Positions 30,900 to 39,612 are shown, counted from the stretch's first letter. The stretch: DNA of 64,000 nt from Streptomyces fodineus (GCF_001735805.1 NZ_CP017248.1:4216001-4280000); one strand, 5' to 3'. Translations and numbers: made by a program. The notes: generated by a model from the letters alone, not told the origin.

Positions 30900-31352
30900 T
30901 CACGCCTCCTCGGCCGCGCGGGCCACGAGCTTGGTCCAGGCGGTCACGACGTGCTCGCCCGCCTCGTCGTGCACCTCACCGCGGATGTCGAGGATGTCGT
31001 TGCCCGCGAGGGACTTGATCCCCTCGATGGTGGAGGTGACCGTGAGCCGGTCGCCGGCACGCACCGGGCGGTTGTAGGCGAACTTCTGGTCGCCGTGCAC
31101 CACACGGCTGTAGTCGAGACCGAGCTGCGGGTCCTCGACGATCTGTCCCGCGGCCGGGAAGGTGATGGCGAACACAAAAGTCGGCGGGGCGATCACATCG
31201 GGGTGACCGAAGGCCTTGGCAGCCTCGCGATCCGTGTACACCGGGTTGGTCTCGCCCACCGCGTCGGCGAACTCGCGGATCTTTTCCCGTCCCACCTCAT
31301 AGGGCGGGGTGGGCGGGTAGGTCCGTCCAACGAAGGACTGGTCGAGCGCCAT
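30900..31352 (-). CDS. MaoC N-terminal-type dehydratase, HadA-like
   Basis: The 150-residue hotdog protein of the FAS1 dehydratase/MaoC N-terminal family opens MALDQSFVGRTYPPTPPYEV, with the later segment FAYNRPVRAGDRLTVTSTI. It lacks the catalytic Asp/His motif seen in its partner, so it probably serves as the substrate-binding subunit, as in HadAB. In streptomycetes this pair is usually found next to rpmG, as here. Confidence 0.86.
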   Translation of the reverse strand: MALDQSFVGRTYPPTPPYEVGREKIREFADAVGETNPVYTDREAAKAFGHPDVIAPPTFVFAITFPAAGQIVEDPQLGLDYSRVVHGDQKFAYNRPVRAGDRLTVTSTIEGIKSLAGNDILDIRGEVHDEAGEHVVTAWTKLVARAAEEA

Positions 31353-31463
31353 GGCCCGGCACCTCCTGATGTTTGCTGTGATGGCCCCAAATTAGCCCGG
31401 ACCCAGCCGGGAAATGCGCTGGGGGGACGGGTCGGCGCCAAGTCGGCGAGCCGCTGAAAACGC

Positions 31464-31499
31464 CGCGAGGCCGCCCCCTCGGAAGGGGACGGCCTCGCG
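31464..31499 (-). terminator. Terminator of rpmG
   Basis: CGCGAGGCC (31464-31472) pairs with GGCCTCGCG (31491-31499), and the loop contains a further CCCC/GGGG stem. It begins 12 bases after the rpmG stop. Confidence 0.85.
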
Positions 31500-31510
31500 A
31501 ACGAGCCTGT

Positions 31511-31675
31511 TTAGCGCGTCTCGCGATGCGCAGTGTGCGCGTTGCAGCGCGGGCAGTGCTTCTTCATCTCAAGACGATCCGGGTTGTTACGCCGGTTCTT
31601 CTTGGTGATGTAGTTCCGCTCCTTGCACTCCACGCAGGCCAGCGTGATCTTCGGGCGGACGTCGGTGGCAGCCAC
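31511..31675 (-). CDS. rpmG: 50S ribosomal protein L33, zinc-binding form
   Basis: The 54-residue L33 ([20 protein letters not shown] at the start) has two CxxC pairs (CVEC and CPRC). It is therefore the zinc-requiring C+ paralogue; streptomycetes often also carry a C- copy induced in zinc shortage. The GTG start follows GGAG. It lies beside tRNA-Met and tRNA-Thr. Confidence 0.96.
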   Translation of the reverse strand: MAATDVRPKITLACVECKERNYITKKNRRNNPDRLEMKKHCPRCNAHTAHRETR

Positions 31676-31765
31676 GTGAGTGCTCCTAAGACGAACGGAT
31701 GGACTAGTTCAACGCAAGAAAGAGTAGCCGATCGAAGGACCGACCCCGCAATCGGCTACTGTGAG

Positions 31766-31838
31766 TAGCGGTGACCGGACTTGAACCGGTGACACAGCGA
31801 TTATGAGCCGCTTGCTCTACCGACTGAGCTACACCGCT
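31766..31838 (-). tRNA. tRNA-Met (CAT)
   Basis: The 73-nt cloverleaf has acceptor AGCGGTG/CACCGCT and anticodon loop CTCATAA with anticodon CAT. The first acceptor pair is A-T rather than mismatched, so this is the elongator type rather than initiator. Confidence 0.95.
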
Positions 31839-31883
31839 GTGATGCGATCGGACCCGCCTTTCGACGGGAACCTCTCACACCAG

Positions 31884-31956
31884 AGCCCCAAAACGGAATC
31901 GAACCGTTGACCTTCTCCTTACCATGGAGACGCTCTGCCGACTGAGCTATTGGGGC
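31884..31956 (-). tRNA. tRNA-Thr (GGT)
   Basis: The 73-nt cloverleaf has acceptor GCCCCAA/TTGGGGC, anticodon stem TCTCC/GGAGA and loop ATGGTAA with anticodon GGT. It lies 45 bases upstream of tRNA-Met on the same strand. Confidence 0.95.
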
Positions 31957-32320
31957 GAGCGATGAAGACATTACACGGTCCGCCGCCGTTCACCCAAATC
32001 CGTATCCAGCGGCCCACCACGACCTCCGCCCCCGCCCCCGCAGCGGCCTCTTCAGCCGCAGGGGTGGGCGGCCGAGGGCCAGTTGGTGGGTGCCGGGCCG
32101 GCAGGTCCGCTCACGTGCGCCGGGCGGTGCCGAGAGCTGGGCGCGAGGGGCGAGGCACGCGCGCGTGGGTGCCGCCCCCCGGGGGGCGAGGGACGTACGC
32201 GGGACCGTCGCCGCGAGGGAGGGACGGGGCACGCGCGCGTGGGCGTCGTCGGAGAAGGCGGCCGTCGGCACGGGGCGTCGTCACGGGCCGTCGCCACGGG
32301 GGGTGCCTCTATGTCTTTCG
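31957..32320. other. Gene-free, palindrome-rich spacer next to the IS110 copy
   Basis: No convincing gene is present. The DNA is very GC-rich and includes CACGCGCGCGTG at 32156-32167 and 32230-32241. A roughly 25-bp sequence starting GGGCACGCGCGCGTGGGCG (32228 onward) is repeated on the other side of the transposase (33800 onward). Confidence 0.6.
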
Positions 32321-33523
32321 TCAAGCGAGGCGTGGGGTTCTGGGTTCGTAGAAGGTGCCGTCGCGGAGCATGGCGAACAGCACGTTGATCCGCTGGCGGG
32401 CCAGACGGAGGAGGGCCTGGGTGTGGGTCTTCCCGCGGGCCCGGCATCGGTCGTAGTAGGTGCGGGAGGCGGGATCGTGCAGGGCGGCGAACGCGGACAG
32501 GAACATCGCCCGCTTGAGTTGCCGGTTGCCGCCTCTGGGCGCGTGTTCGCCGTGGATCGAGGTTCCCGATGACTTGGTGGTCGGGGCGAGGCCGGCGTAG
32601 GAGGCCAGGTGGGCGGCGGTGGGGAAGCTGGTGCCGTCGCCGACGGTGACCAGCAAGGTGGCGGCGGTCCTGACCGCGACCCCCGGAATCGAGGTCAGGA
32701 CCGCGGAAAGAGGGTGAGCCTCCAGCAGCTGTCCGATCTGTGCTTCCAGGGCTCGTCGCTGTTCGTGGACGGCCGCGAGCGAGCGGGCCAGGGAGGGGAT
32801 CACGAGGTCGAGGGTGCCGGTGCCCGGGACCACGACGGTCTGCTCGTCGAGCGCGTCGAAGACCTCGTCGATCAGCCGGGCGGCCATGCGCGGGGCCTTG
32901 GGCCGGATCACCTCAACGAGCTTGCGGCGACCGGCCTTTCGCAGGCTGGCTGGGGATCCGTAGCGTTCCAGCAGCCAGGTCACGGCGGGGTGGTCCAGGC
33001 GCGGGCCGAGGACGCGTTCCAGGCTGGGGTGGAACTGGGTGAGCAGGCCGCGTATCCGGTTGGAGGTGCGGGTCGCCTCGGCCGCCAGGTCCTGGTCGAA
33101 GCCCACCAGCACGGTCAGCTCGGCGGTGATCTCGTCGGTCAGCTGGAGCGAGCGCAGGGTGTGCGGCATGGTCCGGGCCGCGTCCGCGATTACCGCGGCG
33201 TCCTTCGCGTCGGTTTTTGCCTCGCCCGGGTAGAGATCGGCGATCCGCCGCATGGACAGGCCGGGCAGGTAGGCGACCTTGCAGCCGGCGTCCCGGGCGA
33301 CCGTGAGCGGGAGTGCTCCGATGGAGGCGGGCTGGTCCACGATCACCAGCACGGTGCCGAACTTCGCGGCCAGCTTGTCGAAGACGGCCCGCAGCTTCGG
33401 CTCGCTGTTGGGCAGCTGCTTGTCGAAGACCTTCTTGCCGGCCGGGGTCAGCCCGTGCCCGTGATGGGCGCTCTTGCCGACGTCCAGGCCGAGGAAGACG
33501 CCCACGTCGTCGATGTCGTCCAA
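32321..33523 (-). CDS. IS110-family transposase (DEDD plus Transposase_20)
   Basis: The 400-residue recombinase directs IS110-type transposition with a bridge RNA. The N-terminal RuvC-like domain shows GLDVGK, VDQPAS and TDAKDAAVIADAA; the second acidic position is Asp where many IS110 enzymes have Glu. The C-terminal Transposase_20 domain has SIPGVAVRTAATLL, and YAGLAPTTKSSGTS contains the candidate catalytic serine. The TTG start is chosen because GGAGGAT lies just upstream and the length fits the family. The gene looks intact. Confidence 0.9.
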   Translation of the reverse strand: MDDIDDVGVFLGLDVGKSAHHGHGLTPAGKKVFDKQLPNSEPKLRAVFDKLAAKFGTVLVIVDQPASIGALPLTVARDAGCKVAYLPGLSMRRIADLYPGEAKTDAKDAAVIADAARTMPHTLRSLQLTDEITAELTVLVGFDQDLAAEATRTSNRIRGLLTQFHPSLERVLGPRLDHPAVTWLLERYGSPASLRKAGRRKLVEVIRPKAPRMAARLIDEVFDALDEQTVVVPGTGTLDLVIPSLARSLAAVHEQRRALEAQIGQLLEAHPLSAVLTSIPGVAVRTAATLLVTVGDGTSFPTAAHLASYAGLAPTTKSSGTSIHGEHAPRGGNRQLKRAMFLSAFAALHDPASRTYYDRCRARGKTHTQALLRLARQRINVLFAMLRDGTFYEPRTPRLA

Positions 33524-33680
33524 CCCATCCTCCAGAGGGGGGTTCGTGCGGTGCTGGCCAGGGCGTTGGCGTCGTATGCGCGCATCCACGTTATGCAGAC
33601 CTGCCGCCCGCAAGCGGCCGGGCGTTGCGCCGGGCCAGGCGGTAGTCGGACCTCTCATCAGCGTCTCCAACGGCGCCTCT
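33524..33680 (-). ncRNA. Candidate IS110 bridge RNA region
   Basis: IS110-group elements encode their bridge (seek) RNA in the non-coding end before the transposase. This stretch occupies that place and contains inverted GC-rich segments (CGCCCGGCCGC / GCGGGCGGC near 33605-33625). The exact RNA ends and target loops were not derived. Confidence 0.35.
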
Positions 33681-34019
33681 CGGGCCCGGTGGCACCACCC
33701 CCCAGGTCATGCTTTCGACAGGGGGGACCAGCCATGCCGGGCCCGGAGGCCAGCGGTCCTCTTGCAGGACCGCGAAGAAGATAACGGGGGAGGGGGTTGG
33801 GCACGCGCGCGTGGGCGTCGTCGGGGCGGGCATGCGGCCAGGCAGGTGGGCGACACATGTACCGCCAAGGGCGGACGACACCGGTACGACTATTGCGCTC
33901 CTGCGCACCCCGCACGGCTCGCCACCCTAGGCTCGACTCGCTCTGTGTGATCTTGGGGTGCGCGGGCCCGATCCCTCATGCGGGGCCCTGAGCCCACGAG
34001 CCGCCGACCCTGGAGTGCG
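33681..34019. other. Gene-free spacer upstream of the amidohydrolase
   Basis: No gene is supported in these 339 bases. They contain another CACGCGCGCGTG (33802-33813) in a block shared with 32228 onward, and probably the promoter of the amidohydrolase gene, although no clear -35/-10 pair was seen. Confidence 0.5.
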
Positions 34020-35285
34020 ATGCCAGACAGCCAGCCGCAGCCCCACCAGCCGTCGAACTCCTCGGGATCCTCGGGACAGTCCGACCCGGCCGCCCTGCTG
34101 CTGTGCGGGGCGCGGCTCACCGACGGCCGGACCGTGGACGTGCGGCTGGGCAGCGGACGCATCGAGGCGGTGGGCACGGCCGGCAGTCTGGCTCCGGGCC
34201 CGGCCCGGACGAGCGCCACGCGCGTGAACCTGAGCGGCTATCTGCTGCTCCCGGCCCCGGCCGAACCGCACGCCCACGGTGACACCGCGCTGTCCGCCGA
34301 GCGCCCGGGCCCGGTGTCGTACGCCGCCGAGGACGTCCAGCGCAGGGCGACGGAGGCGGCTCTGCTGCAGCTCGGGCACGGGGCGACGGCGGTACGCGCG
34401 CACGTGCGCGTGGGCGACGTCCAAGGGCTCGGCGCGCTGGGCGCCGTCCTCCAGGCGCGGCGCTCGCTGCGGGGGCTCGCGGAACTGACGACGGTGGCGA
34501 TGCCACGGCTGCTGACCGGCGCGGCGGGGGCCGACGGGCTGGCCATGCTGCGTGACGCGGTCAAGATGGGCGCCTCCGTGGTGGGCGGCTGCCCGGACCT
34601 GGACCCCGATCCCACCGGCTACGTAGAAGCCGTCCTGGATGTCGCCTCCGAGCACGGCTGCCCGGTGGACCTGCACACCGACGCCTCCGATCCCACCCGG
34701 TTGTCCCGGCTCGCGGCCATGGCAGGTGGCTTGCGCCCCGGCGTGACCATCGGGCCGTGCGCTGGTCTCGCGCGCCTGCCCGCCGAGGCCGCCTCGCGCG
34801 CCGCCGACCAGCTCGCGGCGGCCGGGGTGACGGTCGTGTGCCTGCCCCAGGGCGGCTGCTGCGGCGCCGACCGCCGGGGCACCGCCCCGGTACGGCTGCT
34901 GCGCGCGGCCGGGGTACGCGTATCGGTCGGCAGCGGCGCCCTGCGCGACGTCTCCAACCCCGTCGGCCGCGGCGACCCCCTGGAAGCGGCCTACCTCCTC
35001 GCCTCAGCCCACGGCCTGCGCCCCGAGGACGCCTACGACGCCGTGAGCACCGCGGCCCGCGCGACGCTGGGCCTGCCGGAGATCCGCGTGGAGGCCGGCT
35101 TCCCCGCCGACCTCCTGGCCGTACGCGGAGACCGGCTGGCCGGTGTCCTGTCCCTCGCCTACAGCCGCATCGTGGTGCACCGCGGCCGGGTGGTGGCGCG
35201 CACGAGCGCGGTGCGCGAGTACTGCAACTCGGCGGCCGTGGCGGAACTCGGGTTGCCGCGGCAGGGGCGGGGCGAATTGTCGTGA
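34020..35285 (+). CDS. Amidohydrolase-superfamily protein, cytosine-deaminase-like
   Basis: The 421-residue product has a predicted metal-dependent TIM-barrel. The first metal motif appears as EPHAHGD (HxH-like), then a conserved barrel strand VDLHTDAS, and a late IVVHRGRVVA strand of the small beta domain. No GADDP-type or TDN motif was recognised, so substrate is unknown; the closest impression is a cytosine-deaminase/amidohydrolase-3-like protein. The ATG at 34020 follows GGAG. The first 25 residues are Gln/Pro/Ser-rich. Confidence 0.8.
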   Translation: MPDSQPQPHQPSNSSGSSGQSDPAALLLCGARLTDGRTVDVRLGSGRIEAVGTAGSLAPGPARTSATRVNLSGYLLLPAPAEPHAHGDTALSAERPGPVSYAAEDVQRRATEAALLQLGHGATAVRAHVRVGDVQGLGALGAVLQARRSLRGLAELTTVAMPRLLTGAAGADGLAMLRDAVKMGASVVGGCPDLDPDPTGYVEAVLDVASEHGCPVDLHTDASDPTRLSRLAAMAGGLRPGVTIGPCAGLARLPAEAASRAADQLAAAGVTVVCLPQGGCCGADRRGTAPVRLLRAAGVRVSVGSGALRDVSNPVGRGDPLEAAYLLASAHGLRPEDAYDAVSTAARATLGLPEIRVEAGFPADLLAVRGDRLAGVLSLAYSRIVVHRGRVVARTSAVREYCNSAAVAELGLPRQGRGELS

Positions 35286-35327
35286 GGGGTGGGTTGTCGT
35301 GAGGGGCGGGTTGTCGTGAGGGGCGGG
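35277..35327. repeat. Three tandem 17-bp units across the amidohydrolase stop codon
   Basis: Units TTGTCGTGAGGGGYGGG lie at 35277-35293, 35294-35310 and 35311-35327, with one C/T difference. The first copy contains the TGA stop of the amidohydrolase, so the duplication repeats the stop codon. Confidence 0.9.
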
Positions 35328-35553
35328 GACTCTGCACGCCGAGCGCGTGACAGGGGGCACCCGCTCGGCGCAGGCCGTGGGCGCACGCCGGGCGCGTAGC
35401 CGCCTTCGTGCGCCTAGCGCGTGACCATGAACGCGCGCTCGGCGTGGACCCGCGCGCACCAGGCGCGTGCTGGTTCGCGCGAGCCCGGCGCACTACGGCC
35501 ATGCCGGTTAACTCGTGCGGCGGGTGCGCCCCTTCCGGCGTACGGTCGGAATC

Positions 35554-36210
35554 ATGCGCATTGTCATCGCTGGTGGTCATGGTCAGATCGCGCTGCGGCT
35601 GGAGCGCCTGCTCTCCGCGCGCGGGGACGAGGTCGCGGGGATCATCCGCAAGCCCGAGCAGGGCGACGATCTACGGGCGGCCGGTGCCGAACCCGTGCTG
35701 CTCGACCTGGAATCCGCCTCGGTGGAGGAGGTCGCGGCGCACCTGCAGGGCGCCGATGCGGCGGTGTTCGCGGCCGGCGCGGGCCCGGGCAGCGGCGCCA
35801 CCCGCAAGGAGACGGTGGACCGCGGCGCGGCGGTGCTCTTCGCGGACGCGGCCGTCCGTGCGCGCGTACGCCGTTTCGTGGTCGTGTCCTCGATGGGCGC
35901 GGATCCGGCGCACCAGGGCGATGCCGTCTTCGACGCGTACCTGCGCGCCAAGGGTGAGGCGGACGCGTACGTGACCCGTCAGGAGGCGCTGGACTGGACG
36001 ATCCTGCGCCCCGGCTCGCTGACGGACGAGGCGGGTACGGGTCTGGTCCGGCTGGAGGCGCACACCGGGCGCGGCGCGATCCCGCGGGACGATGTGGCCG
36101 GGGTCCTCGCGGAGTTGGTGGACACCCCGGCGACGACCGGCCTGACGCTGGAGCTGATCAGCGGCTCGACGCCGGTGTCGGTCGCGGTGAAGTCGGTGGC
36201 CGGGAACTGA
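35554..36210 (+). CDS. NAD(P)-binding NmrA/SDR-like protein
   Basis: The 218-residue atypical short-chain dehydrogenase has nucleotide-binding GGHGQIALRLERLL at residues 7-20, VVVSSMGADP, and DWTILRPGSLTD. This pattern fits NAD(P)H-binding YwnB/NmrA-like proteins. The lysine of AYLRAKGEAD may stand for the YxxxK lysine. The ATG at 35554 follows GGTCGGA. It appears monocistronic; the substrate is unknown. Confidence 0.88.
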   Translation: MRIVIAGGHGQIALRLERLLSARGDEVAGIIRKPEQGDDLRAAGAEPVLLDLESASVEEVAAHLQGADAAVFAAGAGPGSGATRKETVDRGAAVLFADAAVRARVRRFVVVSSMGADPAHQGDAVFDAYLRAKGEADAYVTRQEALDWTILRPGSLTDEAGTGLVRLEAHTGRGAIPRDDVAGVLAELVDTPATTGLTLELISGSTPVSVAVKSVAGN

Positions 36211-36318
36211 GGCCGGCCACCGGCCGTTGAACGGTCAGAGCCGCCACCGACTCCTCCGCCACCGCCCGCTGTCACCTCGTCAGATTCCACCGACCGTCTC
36301 ACCGCACCTGCCCAGACC

Positions 36319-36531
36319 TCAGAACAGAGGCAGCTGCCCGGGAAACTCCGGTACGGCGTATCCGTCCAACGCCTGCTGGACCGCCCCGAGTTGCGCCTGC
36401 TGCCGCGACCCGGCGCAGGAGACGAGTTCGCCGTTCTCCCGCGCCCCGGGCGGGTCGTGCCGCGCGAAGCGGCCCGCGACGACGGCGATGTCGCGGCGGC
36501 ACACGGGGCAGGTTCTGCGTCGGGAGGGCAT
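36319..36531 (-). CDS. Small zinc-ribbon-like protein
   Basis: The 70-residue protein has an N-terminal CPVC and a later Cys (residue 39), with a basic start MPSRRRTCPVCRRDIAV. The pattern suggests a single zinc knuckle, but the full ligand set is not clear. It lies downstream of the DUF6233-like pair on the same strand. The ribosome-binding site is weak. Confidence 0.55.
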   Translation of the reverse strand: MPSRRRTCPVCRRDIAVVAGRFARHDPPGARENGELVSCAGSRQQAQLGAVQQALDGYAVPEFPGQLPLF

Positions 36532-36614
36532 GCCGCCAGTGTGCCCGCATCGACCCGGCGACGACACCGCCGTCAGATACGGGTCTCGGCTGCCCGGCGG
36601 CCAGGCCCACACCG

Positions 36615-36887
36615 TCAGGTACGGGTCTCGGCCTCCCAGCGGTCGGGGCCCACCCCGCGCCAGTCGATCAGCGGCGAGTCGACCACCTGCTCCGGCTCGA
36701 TCTCCAGCCCCGCGCGGCGCAGGAACTCCACCAGATCCCGCACGTTGTGCGCCAGGCCGAGGATCTCGCCGTTCACCCGGACCCGGCGACCGCCGGTGGG
36801 GGACGGCAGGTGCACGACGATGGGGCGCTTCCCAGCCATGGCTCCAGCATCGTCCGGACCATCCGAGCCCGCACCCTGACCGGTCAT
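36615..36887 (-). CDS. Hypothetical protein coupled to the DUF6233 gene
   Basis: The product is 90 residues and I do not recognise a family. The visible core is IVVHLPSPTGGRRVRVNGE followed by a helix LAHNVRDLVEFLRRAGL. The ATG at 36887 overlaps the stop of the upstream gene as ATGA, which decides the start and implies translational coupling. Confidence 0.7.
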   Translation of the reverse strand: MTGQGAGSDGPDDAGAMAGKRPIVVHLPSPTGGRRVRVNGEILGLAHNVRDLVEFLRRAGLEIEPEQVVDSPLIDWRGVGPDRWEAETRT

Positions 36888-37237
36888 TCCAGCACCCCCA
36901 GCGCAGTGTCGGGGCGGCACAGCGGGCACGCGGCGACGCCTCCTTCGGTGAGCGCGCGGACCGCCTGGTCCCGGCCGACCGCCTTGGCGCGGCCGCCGGT
37001 GCCGGCACAGCCGCCGACGTGCACGTACACCGCGCTGCGGCCGTTCAGACCGCGCTCGATCAGCCACTCCGGCGCGGCCCGCCGAGTCGCGAGGCGGCGC
37101 TGCCGTTCGGCCTCCCTGCGCTCCTCGTCCGCGATCCACCGGTCCATCAGGGCAAGCTGCCGCGCGGCCTGATGTTCGACGACGCGGCGGGCGAAACGCA
37201 GCATGTCGACACGCGTCAGCGGACGGTCATCGTTCAC
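36884..37237 (-). CDS. DUF6233-like protein
   Basis: The 117-residue product has a charged helical N-terminal half (RWIADEERREAERQRRLA) and the characteristic PEWLIERGLNGRSAVYVHVGG. It ends in ACPLCRPDTALGVLE. This arrangement matches the DUF6233 family, widespread in Streptomyces and of unknown function. The GTG start lacks an obvious ribosome-binding site, so an internal ATG cannot be excluded. Confidence 0.75.
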   Translation of the reverse strand: MNDDRPLTRVDMLRFARRVVEHQAARQLALMDRWIADEERREAERQRRLATRRAAPEWLIERGLNGRSAVYVHVGGCAGTGGRAKAVGRDQAVRALTEGGVAACPLCRPDTALGVLE

Positions 37238-37375
37238 ACGTTCGATTCTAGTGGTGAGACCGGAAAGTGCGTAGGCACTACCGCAGCTGATCTGTCTCAG
37301 CGAAGGTTGAGTGGCCGGACCGCCACCTACCGCAGTTGGCGTTGTTCGGTAGGGGCGGCCGCTCCGTCGGCGTCG

Positions 37376-38101
37376 TCAGCCCGCCTGGGGTTCGCCCAGG
37401 GTCAGTCCGGAGTCGCGCAGCCATGCCTGGCCGGCCGGGCTCCAGTCGGCGTGGGTGCCGAGGGCGACCCAGACCCCGAACTCACCGGGGGCCGGCTCGG
37501 GGTGTTGCTCGGTCCAAACGCTGTTCAGACAGAGTCGGACGCCGCAGTTCTTGAAGTCGGGCACGCCCCGCCAGCTGCAACCCCAGCTCACGTTCATGGT
37601 CAGTGGCCCGAGTACGGAGACCATCCGGTCCAGTTCCTCCTCGGTGCAGTCATCCTCAGGCTCGCTGTCCGGGCCACCGAAGGGCGGAGTCTTGGCCAGG
37701 GAAAGGGACAGGCCTTCGGGCAGCGGCCACAGGTCTGCCAAGTCCGGGCGGAGCTGCATGTCCGCAATGGACACGTAGCTCAACTCCTTCCAGTCGAACG
37801 CGACACCGCGGCGGCGCAGTCCATCCCGGACCGGTCCGAAGCCAGGCAGGTCCCGGTCCCAGGCGACCAGCGCGGAGCCGAACGTGCGAACCGCGTGCGC
37901 GTACTGCTCGGCTGTGGTGACCATCTCCAGCTGGGGCCAAGGCACACCGACCGAGTCGGCCAGGTCGCGCATGATCGCGCGTGCCCGTGACAGCGCGCTC
38001 GGCGCGTCGGAAAAGGACTCGCACACACGATAGAGAGAAGACGACAAAGAAGGAGCCTCTCCGGCAGGGACAAGTACGGGCGGTATCGCTGCACCGCGCA
38101 T
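37376..38101 (-). CDS. Hypothetical protein
   Basis: The product is 241 residues from the ATG at 38101; the frame remains open to a TTG at 38245. I recognise no family. It is acidic, with several tryptophans (MNVSWGCSWRGVPDF; LGTHADWSPAGQAWL) and a helical middle part. It lies 52 bases downstream of a poorly conserved segment and next to the SLATT-like gene, both on the minus strand. Confidence 0.55.
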   Translation of the reverse strand: MRGAAIPPVLVPAGEAPSLSSSLYRVCESFSDAPSALSRARAIMRDLADSVGVPWPQLEMVTTAEQYAHAVRTFGSALVAWDRDLPGFGPVRDGLRRRGVAFDWKELSYVSIADMQLRPDLADLWPLPEGLSLSLAKTPPFGGPDSEPEDDCTEEELDRMVSVLGPLTMNVSWGCSWRGVPDFKNCGVRLCLNSVWTEQHPEPAPGEFGVWVALGTHADWSPAGQAWLRDSGLTLGEPQAG

Positions 38102-38297
38102 CCGGTGCAGTTCCGGGTCAGGTCCACTCGGGCCGGAATCTCGCGCTCCAGGCCCGTCAGCCGAGCCGACATCGCGATCCGGAAGGCCAGGACGCGCCTG
38201 GCCCACCACGCTAGGGTCGCTCAACCTTCGGCGAGAAACACCCAACCTTGGCTGCGACAGCTCGGCCGCAGTTTCGGCTCAGCCGCTGGCCGACGGG

Positions 38298-38780
38298 TCA
38301 GCCGCTGGTCGACGGCGCCGGTTCCCGGCGATGCTCCAGCCACGTACGACTCAGATCATCCCAAATAGTTTGGTAGCTATCGAAAATCTCAGCAAGGTGG
38401 TCATATGTGAGATCGTCGGCGGCCGTGGACGCCGCGAGGTATTCGAGGTCGTCGGCAAGGCGCTGGAACCGGTGCTGAGCCTCCTCCATCAGCACCCAGC
38501 GGGAGCGCCAGTTGAAGAACGGTTCGACGGCCCCCAGCAACGTCACCAGGGCTACCAGCGCAAACGCCAGACCAGCCCATGTGTTGAGGCTTTGCAGGCC
38601 CAGAATGATGGTGGAGGCGGCGGACAGTGTCAGCGTCAGCATTTTGATCACCGAAGCACTTCGGCGGAATCGCTGCTTCTTGCTGCGGGCGTAGTCGTTG
38701 CCTGCGCGAATCTTGTCCAGCAGGAGGGCAGCTGTCTCCCTCGGGCTGAGACCCACGCCTAGTCCGCCGTTCGACTGCAC
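38298..38780 (-). CDS. SLATT/DUF4231-like two-TM membrane protein
   Basis: The 160-residue product has a basic N-terminal segment (DYARSKKQRFRRSAS). Two adjacent transmembrane helices follow (about residues 45-62 and 66-86), then a long cytoplasmic helical tail (EEAQHRFQRLADDLEYLAA). This matches the layout of SLATT proteins, thought to be pore-forming effectors in nucleotide-signal immune systems. No cyclase or SLOG sensor is visible next to it; the neighbour at 37376-38101 is unrecognised. The family call is by architecture and so moderate. Confidence 0.6.
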   Translation of the reverse strand: MQSNGGLGVGLSPRETAALLLDKIRAGNDYARSKKQRFRRSASVIKMLTLTLSAASTIILGLQSLNTWAGLAFALVALVTLLGAVEPFFNWRSRWVLMEEAQHRFQRLADDLEYLAASTAADDLTYDHLAEIFDSYQTIWDDLSRTWLEHRREPAPSTSG

Positions 38781-39077
38781 TCCGCCCCCAAAGATCCGTC
38801 ACTGTTTTGCGGCTTTCCCCGGCTGGCGCCGCCCCGCAACTGAGCAGTTTCCCGAGTACCGCCGTTCCATGGTCACCCTGAGTACGGGTAGCCCGGCGAC
38901 ACGGTCAAGCTTCGCCGGCACACACCCAAGGTTCGATGGCACAGGACAACGACCGAGCGGGGCCGGGCGAACCGCCGGCCCCCACCTGAGACGCACGCCA
39001 CATTCTCGCCTGTCACAGCGCGCGGGGCTGCCCTGTCCAAGAGGGCGTAGCCACCATCGACGACGCAGGAGTACACC

Positions 39078-39560
39078 ATGGAAGCTCGTCTGAACGTCAT
39101 GGCCAGCCCGGTCGCGGCCAAGGCCCTGAAGCACATCATCGCCGCGGGCATGGCACTCTCGGAATCGACCGTGCCGGCCTCGACGCGCGAACTGATGATG
39201 CTCCGCGCCAGCCAGATCAACGGCTGCGCCGGATGCATCGACATGCACACCAAGGAAGCCACCGCGGCCGGGGAGAGCGCGGTGCGCCTCCACCTGGTCG
39301 CCGCCTGGAGGGAGGCCAAGGTCTTCACCGACGCCGAGCGCGCCGCGCTGGAGCTGACGGAGCAGGGCACCCGCATCGCCGACGCCGCCGGCGGCGTCCC
39401 CGACGAGGTCTGGGCGAACGCCGCCAAGTACTACGACGAGGACCAGCTCGCCGACCTGGTGATCCAGATCGCCGTCATCAACGCCTTCAACCGCGGAAAC
39501 GTCATCGTCCAACAGCCCGCGGGCGACTACGAAGCCGGCATGCTCGCCAAGCTCCACTGA
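39078..39560 (+). CDS. AhpD/carboxymuconolactone decarboxylase-family peroxidase-like protein
   Basis: The 160-residue all-helical protein carries the AhpD core CAGC in NGCAGCIDMHTKEA (about residues 49-62). The CxxC and the His seven residues after its first Cys are the redox and proton-relay residues of AhpD. It is probably an alkylhydroperoxidase. The ATG has CAGGAGT upstream. It is the last chromosomal gene before the left att site of the AICE. Confidence 0.9.
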   Translation: MEARLNVMASPVAAKALKHIIAAGMALSESTVPASTRELMMLRASQINGCAGCIDMHTKEATAAGESAVRLHLVAAWREAKVFTDAERAALELTEQGTRIADAAGGVPDEVWANAAKYYDEDQLADLVIQIAVINAFNRGNVIVQQPAGDYEAGMLAKLH

Positions 39561-39612
39561 CCGCCCGCCGCCCGGCCCGAACGCATCAACCAGGCCGGGC
39601 GGCCACACAACG

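Larger units (their letters stand above)
32305..33680 (-). mobile_element. IS110-family insertion sequence, approximate limits
   Basis: The element has one transposase gene plus a non-coding stretch upstream of it. IS110 elements lack terminal inverted repeats, so the ends cannot be read directly. GCCTCT occurs at 32305-32310 and 33675-33680 and could be the short core repeat, giving an element of about 1.37 kb; this is a guess. The insertion lies between tRNA-Thr and an amidohydrolase gene and disrupts no visible gene. Confidence 0.5.

Noticed and set aside
32228-33825. A composite transposon bounded by the roughly 25-bp repeats on both sides of the IS110 gene
   Set aside because: The repeats centre on the CACGCGCGCGTG motif that occurs elsewhere, so they are probably dispersed repeats, not transposon ends.
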